From NCBI GenBank assembly GCA_000023185.1, contig CP001625.1, positions 1-64,000 of the forward strand: DNA of 64,000 nucleotides. The letters run 5' to 3'. The position numbers and the translations under genes are program-made. This DNA comes from Rhizobium leguminosarum bv. trifolii WSM1325 (GTDB lineage Bacteria > Pseudomonadota > Alphaproteobacteria > Rhizobiales > Rhizobiaceae). Below, in pieces: positions 1 to 8,680 of the stretch; within the stretch, counting starts at the first letter, position 1; the number at the start of each line of letters is the position of its first letter. The notes beneath the pieces were generated by a model. It was not told the origin of the DNA and ran no database searches. It saw only the letters and a list, made by a program, of their open reading frames with translations.

Positions 1-223
1 CGTGCCTTGACACACGCACATCGATCCTGCGCAGTTCTGTGGCTGGCCAGGTATGCTCCCGGCGCCAAAAACGCCTCGTGGGCTGCGCTCGATCCGTCCA
101 CTGGTCTCGCGGGGTCGACGACGGAAGGCCTAACCAGTCCGGCGTCTCGCACCCCACTCCCATCGAGCAACGGAAGCGGCAGACGCCGAAGTAGCGACCG
201 TGGCACAATAGGAGGAGCACGAA

Positions 224-601
224 ATGCGGCGAGTGGCAATTTGTTCATGCGGCGAGCTTTCGATAGCCGCCGACGGAGAACCCGTCAAAATCTCTGCCTG
301 TCATTGCCGGGCCTGCCAACGTCGCACCGGCAGCGCGTTCGGAGTGGCCGTCTTCTTCCACGCCGATCAAACGGAGACGTCCGGCGTGTCGACTAGCTAC
401 ATCCGGTCAGGCGACAGCGGAAAATCGGTCGAATTCAGGTTCTGCCCTTCATGCGGTTCGACGGTTTTGTGGATACCGGAATTCAGGAAAGAGCTCGTAG
501 CCGTCTCCTTGGGATGCTTCGCCGACCCCTCCTCGCTCGCGCCGACGCAAAGCGTCTATGAGGAAAGACGTCTGGAATGGGTGGTGTTCGATTTCACCTA
601 G
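224..601 (+). CDS. GFA family protein (glutathione-dependent formaldehyde-activating enzyme-like)
   Basis: A 125-residue protein with the zinc ligand pattern of the GFA fold: C7-x-C9 near the N terminus, CHCRAC at residues 26-31 followed by QRRTGSAF, and CPSCG at 74-78. GFA family members bind zinc; a few act on the glutathione-formaldehyde adduct, but most single-domain members have no proven substrate, so only the fold is assigned. The length is typical. A clear ribosome binding site (AGGAGG, 8 bases upstream) sets the ATG. No partner gene is adjacent; it probably forms its own transcription unit. Confidence 0.85.
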   Translation: MRRVAICSCGELSIAADGEPVKISACHCRACQRRTGSAFGVAVFFHADQTETSGVSTSYIRSGDSGKSVEFRFCPSCGSTVLWIPEFRKELVAVSLGCFADPSSLAPTQSVYEERRLEWVVFDFT

Positions 602-1072
602 CTTACCTAGGCGAAGGCGCGTTGACAGTTACGGCCTCTTTTCTCGACCGATCGCGAGTGCAACCCTGAACTGTCACTTTGGGCGACCCGCTCGAACCGC
701 TGAGATGGCTACCAGGCCATGCCCGATCGACCACCAAAACCGCTCGAATCCACAATCCGTCGCTCTTCTGCTTCGGCAGTACGATTTTCAGTATTCCACC
801 GCCAAACCAGTGAGCGTTGGCCGTTCCTTTGAAGGCGTCATTCGGTTGATCTGTCTCAGGTGGCGGGGCTTCAGACCCAGACGAACGATGATATAATTTT
901 CTCGCGCAGTCACGAAATTGGCACAGTCTTTTTAGCAACATCGGGTGAATATGGCGAGTGAGCTATCCGTCGATGCCCTTGCTATCAATACCTAACGTAT
1001 CGGCTCAGCTCGGGACCTTTCTTCCAGCGTGCTCCGCCGTTCATATCATGACATTTGAGAAGGACTATTCGC
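602..1072. other. gene-free stretch
   Basis: About 470 bases between the GFA gene and the MarR gene. Open frames exist on both strands but none has a good ribosome binding site or a recognisable protein. I see no RNA gene or convincing repeat. The MarR promoter must lie in its right part. Confidence 0.4.
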
Positions 1073-1513
1073 ATGCCTCGATCGGGACGCCGGACTTCTG
1101 GCCTTGCTGACGACGTCTATGAAGGCCTGGCCGGGTTCCGGCTGGCCATGAGGCGCTTCGTGTCGTTCAGCGAGGCGGCCCTTGCCGAGGCGGGCGTCAC
1201 GTCACAGCAGTACCAGGCTCTCCTGGTAGTGCGGACTGCTCCGGGCTGGCAGATCAGGCTTCGCGATCTAGCCGAACAGATGCTCATGCACCACAACAGC
1301 GCCGTCCAGCTCGTCGATCGGATGTGCTCGGCAGGTCTCGCCGAGCGGATACCTGCGGAAGACGACAAGCGCAGCGTGCTGATCGGCCTGACCGCAAACG
1401 GCGAGCGGACGCTTGAATCTCTGGCGAAGGTTCATGTCGAGGCGATGCTTGCGCATGAGCCGCTGCTGGCTGAATCCCTATCCCGTCTTCGTCAGGTGAC
1501 GGAACTGGCCTGA
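1073..1513 (+). CDS. MarR family transcriptional regulator
   Basis: A 146-residue winged helix-turn-helix regulator. The central part reads QQYQALLVVRTAPGWQIRL, then a recognition-helix region (HHNSAVQLVDRMCSAGL) and the wing with the family signature DDKRSVLIGLTANG. MarR proteins act as dimers and usually repress nearby or stress genes until a small ligand or oxidant releases them. The start was placed on the ATG at 1073, preceded by AGAAGGA, rather than an upstream TTG. No divergent target gene is present, so its regulon cannot be read from context. Confidence 0.88.
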   Translation: MPRSGRRTSGLADDVYEGLAGFRLAMRRFVSFSEAALAEAGVTSQQYQALLVVRTAPGWQIRLRDLAEQMLMHHNSAVQLVDRMCSAGLAERIPAEDDKRSVLIGLTANGERTLESLAKVHVEAMLAHEPLLAESLSRLRQVTELA

Positions 1514-1601
1514 CTGTCACTCACCATTTCTTGATCGCGACGCGCTTGACCTCCGAACGCATTATTGTATCATGGCGTGATATAAAAGGAGGAGAACAGC
1601 T

Positions 1602-2018
1602 ATGCAAAGCGGCGAAGGTGGCTGGTCCAACTACCGACCGTCCAAGACCCTATGGGCCTGGTCCATCGTCGGGGCCTCGGCATTGACGATGGCGCTTGGC
1701 TTCACCTGGGGAGGATGGACGACGTCGGGAAGGGCCAGGGTGATGACCGACATCGCCGTCCGAAACGCGAAGGCGGATCTGGTCGCGGGCATCTGCGTCC
1801 ATAACTTTGTGACGGCGAAGGACGCACAGGAGAACCTAAAGGCCCTGCAGGCGAAGTCGTCATGGCAGCGTGACGACTTCATAACCGATGGAGGCTGGGC
1901 CAAAATCGCGGGGATCGACGGTACTATCACGAACGCGGCCGACTCCTGCGCCGACCAGCTCGTGAAGATGAAGGAACTGCCGCAATCGGGAGGAGATGCC
2001 GCAGTCACCGACAGCTAG
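1602..2018 (+). CDS. hypothetical protein with one N-terminal membrane segment
   Basis: 138 residues, not recognised with certainty. Residues 18-38 (WAWSIVGASALTMALGFTW) form one membrane helix; the rest is a soluble, probably periplasmic domain with two cysteines (C69 and C114 by count) that could pair. Strong ribosome binding site AAAGGAGG before the ATG. The upstream sequence GTGATATAA resembles sequences before other small genes in this region (about 2894 and 5338). Transcription ends at the hairpin at 2058-2090. Confidence 0.7.
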   Translation: MQSGEGGWSNYRPSKTLWAWSIVGASALTMALGFTWGGWTTSGRARVMTDIAVRNAKADLVAGICVHNFVTAKDAQENLKALQAKSSWQRDDFITDGGWAKIAGIDGTITNAADSCADQLVKMKELPQSGGDAAVTDS

Positions 2019-2057
2019 AGTTCAGGCCGGAAGTGATCAGTTATCCGGTCCTCGCGA

Positions 2058-2090
2058 GGCCCGTCCGAAATGATTTCGGGCGGGCCATTT
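2058..2090. terminator. rho-independent terminator between convergent genes
   Basis: A GC-rich inverted repeat (GGCCCGTCCGAAAT / TTCGGGCGGGCC, short loop) followed by ATTTT lies between the stop of the 138-residue membrane protein and the stop of the convergent minus-strand gene. It can serve both directions. Confidence 0.75.
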
Positions 2091-2402
2091 TCATGATCTG
2101 AAATCGCCAACAGCCTCCGAATCCTGCAATGCCTGCAGAACCTCTCTGGTCATGAGGTGAGCGGCTACCCGCACCACAGGCGACAACGGTCCGCCGTCGC
2201 GTGCGGCCCGGCATATTTTCAGAAGGCCCATCAGCTCGATCGGGTTCTCGATGAATCCGTCCAGCGCGTCTTCAACATCCTTTGGAAACCGCGATCCGAT
2301 CTCGGCCACAAGCTCGCCGTCAGCGCTCAGCACTCCCCGACCGATCAAAATGGTTTCCAGCCGCAGTGTCCAGAGACCGAGTTCGGCGCGTCTATCGATC
2401 AT
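2091..2402 (-). CDS. hypothetical protein downstream of a response regulator
   Basis: 103 residues, family not recognised. Mostly helical with no membrane segment and no cysteine cluster apart from one Cys. It starts 21 bases after the stop of the response regulator at 2424-2825 on the same strand, so the two are likely co-transcribed. The function is unknown; a role in the same signalling path is inference from position only. Confidence 0.6.
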   Translation of the reverse strand: MIDRRAELGLWTLRLETILIGRGVLSADGELVAEIGSRFPKDVEDALDGFIENPIELMGLLKICRAARDGGPLSPVVRVAAHLMTREVLQALQDSEAVGDFRS

Positions 2403-2423
2403 GTCGTCCCCTCCCCAGCCCGT

Positions 2424-2825
2424 TCAGACGAAGAGCCGCATTCCTCCTGGCGGAACGCCTCGTTCGCCTTCGCGGATTGTCCTCAGATATTCGAGAACGT
2501 CCCGGATCAAGTTGGGGTGGGCGGGTTTCGATATCAGGCCGATCACCTTTGAAAGATCGGTTTCAATCAGTTCAGGGCTTCCCGTGACCATGACGACGGC
2601 GACGCCGAAATCGCTCGCGAGGTACTGCCCGATCCGCGGACCGGTCGCTCCGTCCCTCAGGTTGACGTCCACCAGGGCAATCGTGCTGAAGGGTGCAAGC
2701 TGCTGCGCGGTCTCGAAGCTGTCGGCTATCCCCGAGATCTCATAGCCAAGTGTCGTTACAATATCCTCAAGATCAGCCGCGATCAGCACGTCGTCTTCGA
2801 CGATCAGAATTTTCTCCCCAACCAT
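2424..2825 (-). CDS. single-domain response regulator (receiver)
   Basis: 133 residues forming one receiver domain with no output domain. Acidic pair in ILIVEDDVLI, phosphoacceptor Asp in ALVDVNLRDG, conserved Thr/Ser in VMVTGSPE, and Lys in GLISKPAHP. Proteins like this pass phosphate to or from a kinase or phosphotransfer protein, or act by protein contact. No kinase is adjacent; the nearest is the hybrid kinase at 5870-7942, on the same strand but several genes away. Likely in an operon with the 103-residue protein at 2091-2402. Confidence 0.88.
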   Translation of the reverse strand: MVGEKILIVEDDVLIAADLEDIVTTLGYEISGIADSFETAQQLAPFSTIALVDVNLRDGATGPRIGQYLASDFGVAVVMVTGSPELIETDLSKVIGLISKPAHPNLIRDVLEYLRTIREGERGVPPGGMRLFV

Positions 2826-2914
2826 GTGCCCCCTTTTTGTTCATGCTGCATTCAGGATTGACAATATGGGCGAACAGTTAAAGAATGTCACCACATGATA
2901 TAAGGAGCGAGCCA

Positions 2915-3043
2915 ATGACCAAGACCGCCTTCCTCTCCGCTGTGTTTGCCTGCTATGTCGCGGTCATGTTCGCCATCGCCTCCATCCCCGGAGAGACGCC
3001 TTCGGAGGTTTCGCAGGCTCAACAGCTACAGGCGGTGAATTGA
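2915..3043 (+). CDS. small membrane peptide (42 residues)
   Basis: A short ORF with a good ribosome binding site (AAGGAGCG) just after a GATATAA element. The peptide has one hydrophobic helix (AFLSAVFACYVAVMFAIA) and a short polar tail rich in Gln and Glu. Not recognised. Divergent from the response regulator gene. The ribosome binding site and membrane pattern support a real gene, but there is no homology evidence. Confidence 0.5.
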   Translation: MTKTAFLSAVFACYVAVMFAIASIPGETPSEVSQAQQLQAVN

Positions 3044-3096
3044 TCTCCGGCGCAATGCGGCAGAACCACCCATGACAGCGACGTCGGAGCTTGAGG

Positions 3097-3171
3097 ATGT
3101 CACCTGAGGGCAAGCTCTTTCTTGCGGCCGTCGTGCTGTTCGTCACGGCGATATGGGGCGGCGTCGTCTAG
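3097..3171 (+). CDS. possible 24-residue membrane peptide
   Basis: Starts MSPEGKLF and is almost entirely one hydrophobic helix (LAAVVLFVTAIWGGVV). It follows the 42-residue membrane peptide by about 50 bases. The ribosome binding site is weak and close to the ATG. It could be a co-transcribed tiny membrane peptide or chance. Confidence 0.3.
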   Translation: MSPEGKLFLAAVVLFVTAIWGGVV

Positions 3172-3228
3172 TCTTATTGCAGCTCTGAACCTCCGGTACA
3201 TCATCACGTGACATTTTCTAACTGACTC

Positions 3229-3253
3229 GGAACCGTTGCGCGCCGCGGTCATT
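3229..3253 (+). promoter_or_regulatory. possible general-stress (RpoE2/EcfG-type) promoter
   Basis: GGAAC at 3229-3233 followed after 18 bases by TT fits the rhizobial ECF stress-sigma pattern (GGAAC, 18-19 base spacer, TT). It lies 24-48 bases before the ATG of the gene at 3277. The match is short, so this is tentative. Confidence 0.35.
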
Positions 3254-3276
3254 ACTCCTGCGAAGGAGCTACTCTC

Positions 3277-3504
3277 ATGCAACCTTTCCTGGTCGAGCCA
3301 TCACGCACATACGTTTCGCGCAATGCCAATCGGCCACGCTGCGTATCGCGGATCGAAAACGGCGTCGTCACCTACCGTGCATTCCGTTTCGGCATCCCCT
3401 TCTCCAGGACGGAGACTTTGGACGAGTTCGCCAAGTGGGCACATGAGGACGTTGAACTGCGAGAGCGACGCGAAATATTCCAGCCGCCGCCGCAAAGCGC
3501 CTGA
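3277..3504 (+). CDS. hypothetical small protein (75 residues)
   Basis: Not recognised. A basic, soluble protein without a signal peptide or membrane helix; the C-terminal half is charged (DEFAKWAHEDVELRERREIF). GAAGGAGC lies upstream of the ATG. Just downstream (18 bases) is the glutaredoxin-MauE fusion gene, so the two may share a transcript, perhaps from the stress-type promoter at 3229-3253. Confidence 0.55.
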   Translation: MQPFLVEPSRTYVSRNANRPRCVSRIENGVVTYRAFRFGIPFSRTETLDEFAKWAHEDVELRERREIFQPPPQSA

Positions 3505-3522
3505 TAACCGGAGTCCGGCCCG

Positions 3523-4278
3523 ATGTTGATGGCGACCTCGAAGAAAGAAGCTGTTCTCTATCGCATGGTGATGAAGGATCATATCTGCCCTTTTGGGCTG
3601 AAGTCCCTCGATCTGTTGAAGCGCGAAGGCTACGAGGTCGAGGACCATTGGCTAAGGACGCGCGAAGAGACGGATTCCTTCCAGAAAGAACATGGGGTCG
3701 AGACCACGCCGCAGACATTCATCGACGATGCCCGCATCGGCGGCAACGATGCTCTGCGGCGGTTTTTCGGCAAGGACGTCAGAGATCCGCAGGCGACGTC
3801 CTATTGGCCAGTCTTGGCAGTGTTCGTCACGACGGCGCTGATTTCCGTCGCCGCCAATTGGGCATCAGGCTCGATAATGACCGTCCGGATCTACAAATGG
3901 TTCATCGCTTTTAGCACGTGCGTGCTCGCCATTCTAAAACTTCGAGACGTCGAAAGCTTCTCCAATATGTTCCTTGGCTATGATCTGCTCGCGCGGCGCT
4001 GGGTCCGCTACGCCTATCTCTATCCTTTCGGCGAGGTGCTCGCGGGCGTGCTGATGGTTGCCGGCGCACTCGTCTGGCTTTCCGCCCCGATCGCATTCTT
4101 TATCGGCGCCGTGGGGTCTTGGTCTGTGTTCCAAGCGGTCTACATCGAGAAACGCGAACTGAAGTGCGCCTGCGTTGGCGGCGACAGCAACGTGCCCCTC
4201 GGCGTCGTCTCGCTTACGGAAAACCTGATGATGGTGGCGATGGCATTGTGGATGATCATGAAACCCGTGGCGCTGTGA
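3523..4278 (+). CDS. glutaredoxin domain fused to a MauE/DoxX-like membrane domain
   Basis: 251 residues. Residues 10-85 are glutaredoxin-like: VLYRMVMKDHICPFGLKSLD, then VETTPQTFIDDARIGG with the cis-proline (TP) and the GG motif. The active site is CPFG, a single cysteine instead of CPxC. Residues 95-250 hold about four membrane helices like MauE/DoxX redox proteins, ending with a CACVGG pair of cysteines in the last loop. A membrane electron-transfer or disulfide-exchange role is likely. The start may be the ATG at 3523 or the one at 3529. Confidence 0.82.
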   Translation: MLMATSKKEAVLYRMVMKDHICPFGLKSLDLLKREGYEVEDHWLRTREETDSFQKEHGVETTPQTFIDDARIGGNDALRRFFGKDVRDPQATSYWPVLAVFVTTALISVAANWASGSIMTVRIYKWFIAFSTCVLAILKLRDVESFSNMFLGYDLLARRWVRYAYLYPFGEVLAGVLMVAGALVWLSAPIAFFIGAVGSWSVFQAVYIEKRELKCACVGGDSNVPLGVVSLTENLMMVAMALWMIMKPVAL

Positions 4279-4299
4279 CCATCGATGAAAGGTTTTGAA

Positions 4300-4512
4300 A
4301 TGCTGCCCGAACAAGACGAATCCTTCTATGACGTTCGAAGCCTACGGCGCTGCTATGGCATTGGCCGGCACGAGGCGGAGCGGCTTCTTCAGCGGTTTGG
4401 CAACTCAAAACAGGAATTGGATCTGCTCCTTTCAGCCCGTGGGAGGACGCCCAAGCATCGCCTGAAGGAAGTTGCGACACCCGAGCAGAGAGCTCCATTT
4501 GGAATTGGCTGA
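4300..4512 (+). CDS. hypothetical small protein (70 residues)
   Basis: Starts MLPEQDESFYDVRSLRRCYG; an upstream in-frame ATG at 4285 would add five residues, but GAAAGG lies well placed for the ATG at 4300. A basic helical protein with a helix-turn-helix-like stretch (GRHEAERLLQRFG), seen by eye only. It follows the glutaredoxin-MauE gene closely and is probably co-transcribed. Function unknown. Confidence 0.55.
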   Translation: MLPEQDESFYDVRSLRRCYGIGRHEAERLLQRFGNSKQELDLLLSARGRTPKHRLKEVATPEQRAPFGIG

Positions 4513-4518
4513 TCGCCC

Positions 4519-5007
4519 TCACTTGCACTGGGCAATGCGCTCCAGCGCCGCCGTCACGCCTGTCAGTGAATAGGCATAGGTCGTACGAGTGCCTCGCGCC
4601 GACGTCGCGTGGAGCGTCAACTGGCTACCAGACCGAAGTGCATCAACGAATTCCGGTTCGAGCGCTGCGTCGGACACCCAGGCGCTGTTCCCCTTCACGA
4701 ACATCTTGAACGTCCGCTCTCCGATCGAAGCCTCTACCGTCGAACCACTCTTCAACGCGTATCCGAGGATGGCTTCAGGTTCATTGCCGCCCCCTTTCTG
4801 CGCCGGCGCGATCAGGAAATAGTTTTTTCCATGGTCCACATTGGCTGGCGCAGATTCCTTCGGCACCGAGAGCGCATAGCAGACCCGAGATCCGTTTCTC
4901 ATAAAGGAATAGACGCCCCAATCGCCGCTTTGAGACACCATTCTGGCCGCGGCATGGGCGGTCAATGGCATCGATGCAGCGACAACAAGGCTGGCAAGCT
5001 TCTTCAT
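4519..5007 (-). CDS. exported invasion-associated locus B (IalB)-like protein
   Basis: 162 residues with a clear signal peptide (MKKLASLVVAASMPLTAHA). The mature part has the IalB pattern: SGDWGVYSF, R-x-CYALS-x-P, then YFLIAP and a second cysteine at the C terminus (AQCK). IalB-type proteins are periplasmic; the first one described is linked to host-cell invasion in Bartonella, but in soil bacteria the role is unknown. The start at 5007 is chosen because AGAAGGG precedes it; an upstream in-frame ATG gives a non-signal extension. Confidence 0.78.
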   Translation of the reverse strand: MKKLASLVVAASMPLTAHAAARMVSQSGDWGVYSFMRNGSRVCYALSVPKESAPANVDHGKNYFLIAPAQKGGGNEPEAILGYALKSGSTVEASIGERTFKMFVKGNSAWVSDAALEPEFVDALRSGSQLTLHATSARGTRTTYAYSLTGVTAALERIAQCK

Positions 5008-5091
5008 TTTTTTCCCTTCTTGAAGTGTCGAAATCAACGTTCGCGGCTCGATCCAACCGTCGGTTTGCCGCGCCTTTCCCGCGCAGTAACC

Positions 5092-5304
5092 TCATCGAAG
5101 ATGATAGACCCGTTTACGACAAGGCCTTCCCAGACCCGGTTCCCAAGCTGCAGGTGACCATGAGGCCGGCTTCCTCTCAGACGGGGCCGTGGACGAAACC
5201 GTGACGAGCTTTTGCGTGCGATATCGCTGAAGCTCTCGCGTCGTGAGGCCTAGACGGTCGGCAAGCACTTCGTCAGAACGTAAGGGGTTCGGGACATCGG
5301 GCAT
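5092..5304 (-). CDS. possible small helix-turn-helix protein
   Basis: 70 residues. The N-terminal half (SDEVLADRLGLTTRELQRYR) looks like a helix-turn-helix; the C-terminal half is low in structure and may be out of its original frame. The ribosome binding site is poor. It may be the remains of a regulator rather than a working gene. Confidence 0.3.
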   Translation of the reverse strand: MPDVPNPLRSDEVLADRLGLTTRELQRYRTQKLVTVSSTAPSERKPASWSPAAWEPGLGRPCRKRVYHLR

Positions 5305-5869
5305 GGTGAAGGTCGAGCTCGGGCTTTAATAATATCACGATATGATATAAGTCATTCCGGCCCGGCGGTTCAACCCCTTGCCGCGCCGAAAGGGCTATCG
5401 GCGCGATTTTGATGGAGAGCCCAAATTCTCCAGCGTCCCATCTGCAGGAAGAACGCGAGTGTCGTCCAATTTCTCCTATTTCTGCTAAGATGTCTCGCCT
5501 GAGGTGTCATGTTCGAGGCGAGTTAGGTTCGGGCGTGTTCTATTGGGCCAGAGCCCTCGAGCGGAGTGTCGCCCGCCTCACTACTGCTCTGGAGGTGCTG
5601 GGGAATGATCAACACGAGATGATCGGCGGTTAAGAGATCGTCGCGCATGCGGGCCTCCTATGGCCAATCTATACGTCTGGCGATCGAGTAGCGGCGTGGC
5701 GGAAGGTTTTGTTACCTGCGCTGTTTATCGCAACGCTCACGACGAGCCGGTCCCCTACATTTCGCAAATCGTCTTGCGGCTATTCTGCGATGACAGGATC
5801 CTGGGTCAAATGCTTCCGTCGTCCATTCGACCGGGGCGATATGGTCTACCATTCTTCTTGTGCCATCAC
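5305..5869. other. gene-free stretch
   Basis: About 565 bases. Contains an AT-rich element (ATCACGATATGATATAAG near 5333) similar to those before small genes at 1577 and 2894, but no convincing ORF follows. No RNA gene recognised. Confidence 0.35.
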
Positions 5870-7942
5870 CTAACCGGGATGCAGCCTTACCACCGATGCA
5901 GAATTTCTTTGCGACGCCGCTGCCGCGAAAGCCCCGAGCATGCCTGCTCTGCTGAATGGTTTCGAAAGAACTGGGAACTGTGTTCTGGCACCTTGTTCAA
6001 GGGCATCGCTGTACCCGGTCATCAATATGATTGACGTGTTGGGATAACGACTTTGAACCTCCATCGCCAGTTCGAGCCCAGACATGTTCGGCATCATGAT
6101 GTCGCTCAAAACCAGCTCGACATTCGGCTCCGACGCCAGCACGGTCAAGGCCTCCTGACCGCTTGGCGCGGTAGCAACGGTGATCCCCTCCATTTCGAGG
6201 AGCATCTTCGAGGCTTCGAGTGAAGACGGCGTATCGTCTACAACGAGAACCTTACGCGGCAAAGGATTGGCTACGGTCGCTGAGCTTGACGGAGCGACTT
6301 GACCAGCCGCCTTCGGAAGGTAGATGACAAAGGAAGCACCTTGATCCGGTAAGCTGCTTGCGACAACGGCTCCACCTGATCGCTGAGCAAATCCGTAGAC
6401 CTGACTAAGCCCCAGACCGGATGACCGACCGCCTTTTGTAGTAAAGAAGGGTTCAAAGACCCGGTGAATGTCTGCCTGCGGTATTCCTGGACCGTTATCG
6501 GATATGGAAATTGCAACGCAGGGACCGCGAAGCTGTTTTATTTCTCTGGAACCCTCACTTATGTTGCGTCCATGGATACGAAGTCGACCCCCGTCAGGCA
6601 TGGCTTCACGGGCATTGGTCACCAAATTGATGATTGCCACCTCGAATCCCTGGGGGTCTACAGTGACCGGCCACATATCTGGATCGACCTCGGTGTCTAC
6701 AATGATCTGGTCCGTTGCGGCCTGCTTTACCAAATGTTCCAGCGGACCGATCTTGTCTTGAATAAAAAATGTTTCCGCATCGAGATTGGAGCGCCGGGAA
6801 AAGGAAAGGAGCCGGTGCGTGATCGCCTTTCCCTTGGACACTCCCTCTGACATCATATCGAGGGTCACATTTAGCTTTTGCTCGTCGTTTTTGCGACGTC
6901 GGACTCCTTCAATCCCCGCCTGGAAAATCATTAAGAGGTTATTGAAATCATGTGCCACACCTCCGGTTAATTTCCCAAGCGCTTCCATTCGCTGCCCACT
7001 GGCAAGGGCGAGATCCTGCCGGCGACGGGCGGCCAATTCACGTTGAAACAAGAACGCTGCTGCGACGAGAAGGCCTACAATCAGGAAGATTGTGGCCAGC
7101 AAGATCCGATATTCAGTCCGGCCGATCTCCTGATATTCCGCCAGAGGCATCCCAACGTGGACGGTCCAATTCGAGCCTTCGATTGAAGCGGAGCTTGTTC
7201 GGACATCCTCTCCGCTAACAATCTTCACCCCCGCAATGCCTGACCCTTCTGACCCCGTGTCGCGAACAAATGCATTCAAAGGACCCCCGATCAGGGCGGG
7301 GGCGGCGCCCGTTGCTGCCACAAGCCTTCCGTCGCCGTCGGCGATCCAAGCCGTCCACGTTTTCGCCAATCCATTAGCGTAGAGAATATTGGTAATCTCT
7401 TCGGGTCGGATCAATGCAGTAAGGATAGAGGTAATCGTTCCGTCTCGCTCGACTGGCACACGGATCGGGAAAGTCGGTATTTCCCGTTCTCTCCGCACGA
7501 CGCTGCCAACGACGGCAGTACGCGATTCAATGACTCGTCGATAACTTTCCATATCATTCACCGTCGAATGCGACGCGCCATCCTCGGGCGTGGGTACCGA
7601 GAGCACAATGTTGCCGTGAAGGTCGCTGATATGCAGCATTTGCCAGACCGGTATTCGGCCCAGCAAGCGATGGGCGATCTCCTTGAAAGCCTTCCTTTCA
7701 AGCGGCGGGTCCAATCGGGGCGATTCCGAAACCACCGACAACAACTGACGTTGCATCTCAAGCGCACGCGCCAACCCGGTGGCGGAAAAATCTGCGCGTT
7801 GGGCGATATCGCGGTCAATCGCCGCGCGCTGCTGTCTTAGGAAATATTCTCCGATGACGACACCGACGACGAGAACCGGGATCGTCGCGCATAGCAACAA
7901 AAGCAGACTTGGTCGAAGTTTATTCAAAAAGTGCCCGTCCAA
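5870..7942 (-). CDS. hybrid sensor histidine kinase with C-terminal receiver
   Basis: 690 residues. A membrane helix near residues 12-32, an extracytoplasmic sensor region of about 240 residues (Cache-like by layout), and a second helix (ILLATIFLIVGLLVAAAFLF). Then a kinase core: H-box GGVAHDFNNLL, N-box INLVTNAREA, G-boxes DNGPGIP and GLGLSQVYGF. The C-terminal receiver starts KVLVVDDTPSS with the phosphoacceptor Asp in LVLSDIMMP and Lys in VLSKPF. No ATG lies near the N terminus; the first good start is TTG at 7942 (or 7927). The gene stands alone, and the response regulator at 2424 is one possible partner. Confidence 0.9.
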   Translation of the reverse strand: MDGHFLNKLRPSLLLLLCATIPVLVVGVVIGEYFLRQQRAAIDRDIAQRADFSATGLARALEMQRQLLSVVSESPRLDPPLERKAFKEIAHRLLGRIPVWQMLHISDLHGNIVLSVPTPEDGASHSTVNDMESYRRVIESRTAVVGSVVRREREIPTFPIRVPVERDGTITSILTALIRPEEITNILYANGLAKTWTAWIADGDGRLVAATGAAPALIGGPLNAFVRDTGSEGSGIAGVKIVSGEDVRTSSASIEGSNWTVHVGMPLAEYQEIGRTEYRILLATIFLIVGLLVAAAFLFQRELAARRRQDLALASGQRMEALGKLTGGVAHDFNNLLMIFQAGIEGVRRRKNDEQKLNVTLDMMSEGVSKGKAITHRLLSFSRRSNLDAETFFIQDKIGPLEHLVKQAATDQIIVDTEVDPDMWPVTVDPQGFEVAIINLVTNAREAMPDGGRLRIHGRNISEGSREIKQLRGPCVAISISDNGPGIPQADIHRVFEPFFTTKGGRSSGLGLSQVYGFAQRSGGAVVASSLPDQGASFVIYLPKAAGQVAPSSSATVANPLPRKVLVVDDTPSSLEASKMLLEMEGITVATAPSGQEALTVLASEPNVELVLSDIMMPNMSGLELAMEVQSRYPNTSIILMTGYSDALEQGARTQFPVLSKPFSRAGMLGAFAAAASQRNSASVVRLHPG

Positions 7943-8093
7943 TTACAATTGAACAATCGCTACTGACCTAGAGTTCCGAACCGAAACGACAATCCCGATG
8001 CGCCAAGAACAGAGCATTATAGGTGGAAATTTTCAGGTTAAGCTTGCCATCTCGTGAAATTGCCAGTTTACGATTTTCTGGTAACCTGCGGTT

Positions 8094-8444
8094 ATGAACA
8101 CTATTGACATCGCTCGTGCTATAGCATGGGCTTCACTGGCTATCATTGGTCTGGTCACGATTGCACCGCCGCGCTGGCGGGCGCCGACGGTCGTCTCCGT
8201 GCACGTCGATCGTGTGTTGACTTTCGTCCTACTGGCGATGCTTTTTGCCTTCGCTTACCCCAACAACCGACGGGCAGTTGCGATATTCTGTATTCTTGGC
8301 GCCGTTACCTCAGAGTTCTCCCAGCTCATTTCACGCAGGCGTCATCCCAAACTCAACCACGCGCTGCTGAAGGCATTTGGCGCTCTGGCCGGCGTCCTGA
8401 TCGGGGCCGTCATCATGCAATTCATTTCCTTTGAACGTCACTAA
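8094..8444 (+). CDS. VanZ-like membrane protein
   Basis: 116 residues with about four hydrophobic segments and the VanZ-like core: HVDRVLTFVLLAMLFAFAYP, then EFSQLISRRRHPKLNHALLK followed by a last helix. VanZ proteins in Gram-positive bacteria lower teicoplanin binding; in rhizobia the role of these short homologues is unknown. Divergent from the hybrid kinase gene. Confidence 0.65.
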   Translation: MNTIDIARAIAWASLAIIGLVTIAPPRWRAPTVVSVHVDRVLTFVLLAMLFAFAYPNNRRAVAIFCILGAVTSEFSQLISRRRHPKLNHALLKAFGALAGVLIGAVIMQFISFERH

Positions 8445-8628
8445 CCGCTTCGATCTGCACGGCAACGGCTCCGCCCTTTCTCAACGCGTTTGTGTCCATA
8501 GTGTCTTTCGATGTGATAACGGCCGGTGATGACCGGGGCGTAGCTGCGCAAAGCAAAAACGATGAAGGCAAGCACGATCGAGACACACACCGGTGCGAAT
8601 ACGGCAAAGCGCGCAATTTTTCTTCCAT
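8441..8628 (-). pseudogene. possible frameshifted small membrane protein
   Basis: From the ATG at 8628 (GGGAGA upstream) the frame reads MEEK and then loses a hydrophobic stretch that continues in the next frame (ARFAVFAPVCVSIVLAFIVF). The switch falls at a run of five A, so one lost A would explain it. The second frame ends at 8441, overlapping the end of the VanZ-like gene. It may be a decayed gene or chance. Confidence 0.3.
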
Positions 8629-8680
8629 TGTCCGATCTCCCATCCGTTCTTCCGAAAGAAAACCGGCTTGACCGCCGAAT

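Noticed and set aside
603..941. 112-codon minus-strand ORF downstream of the GFA gene
   Set aside because: No ribosome binding site, no known domain, and an overlapping plus-strand ORF of equal length; likely chance.
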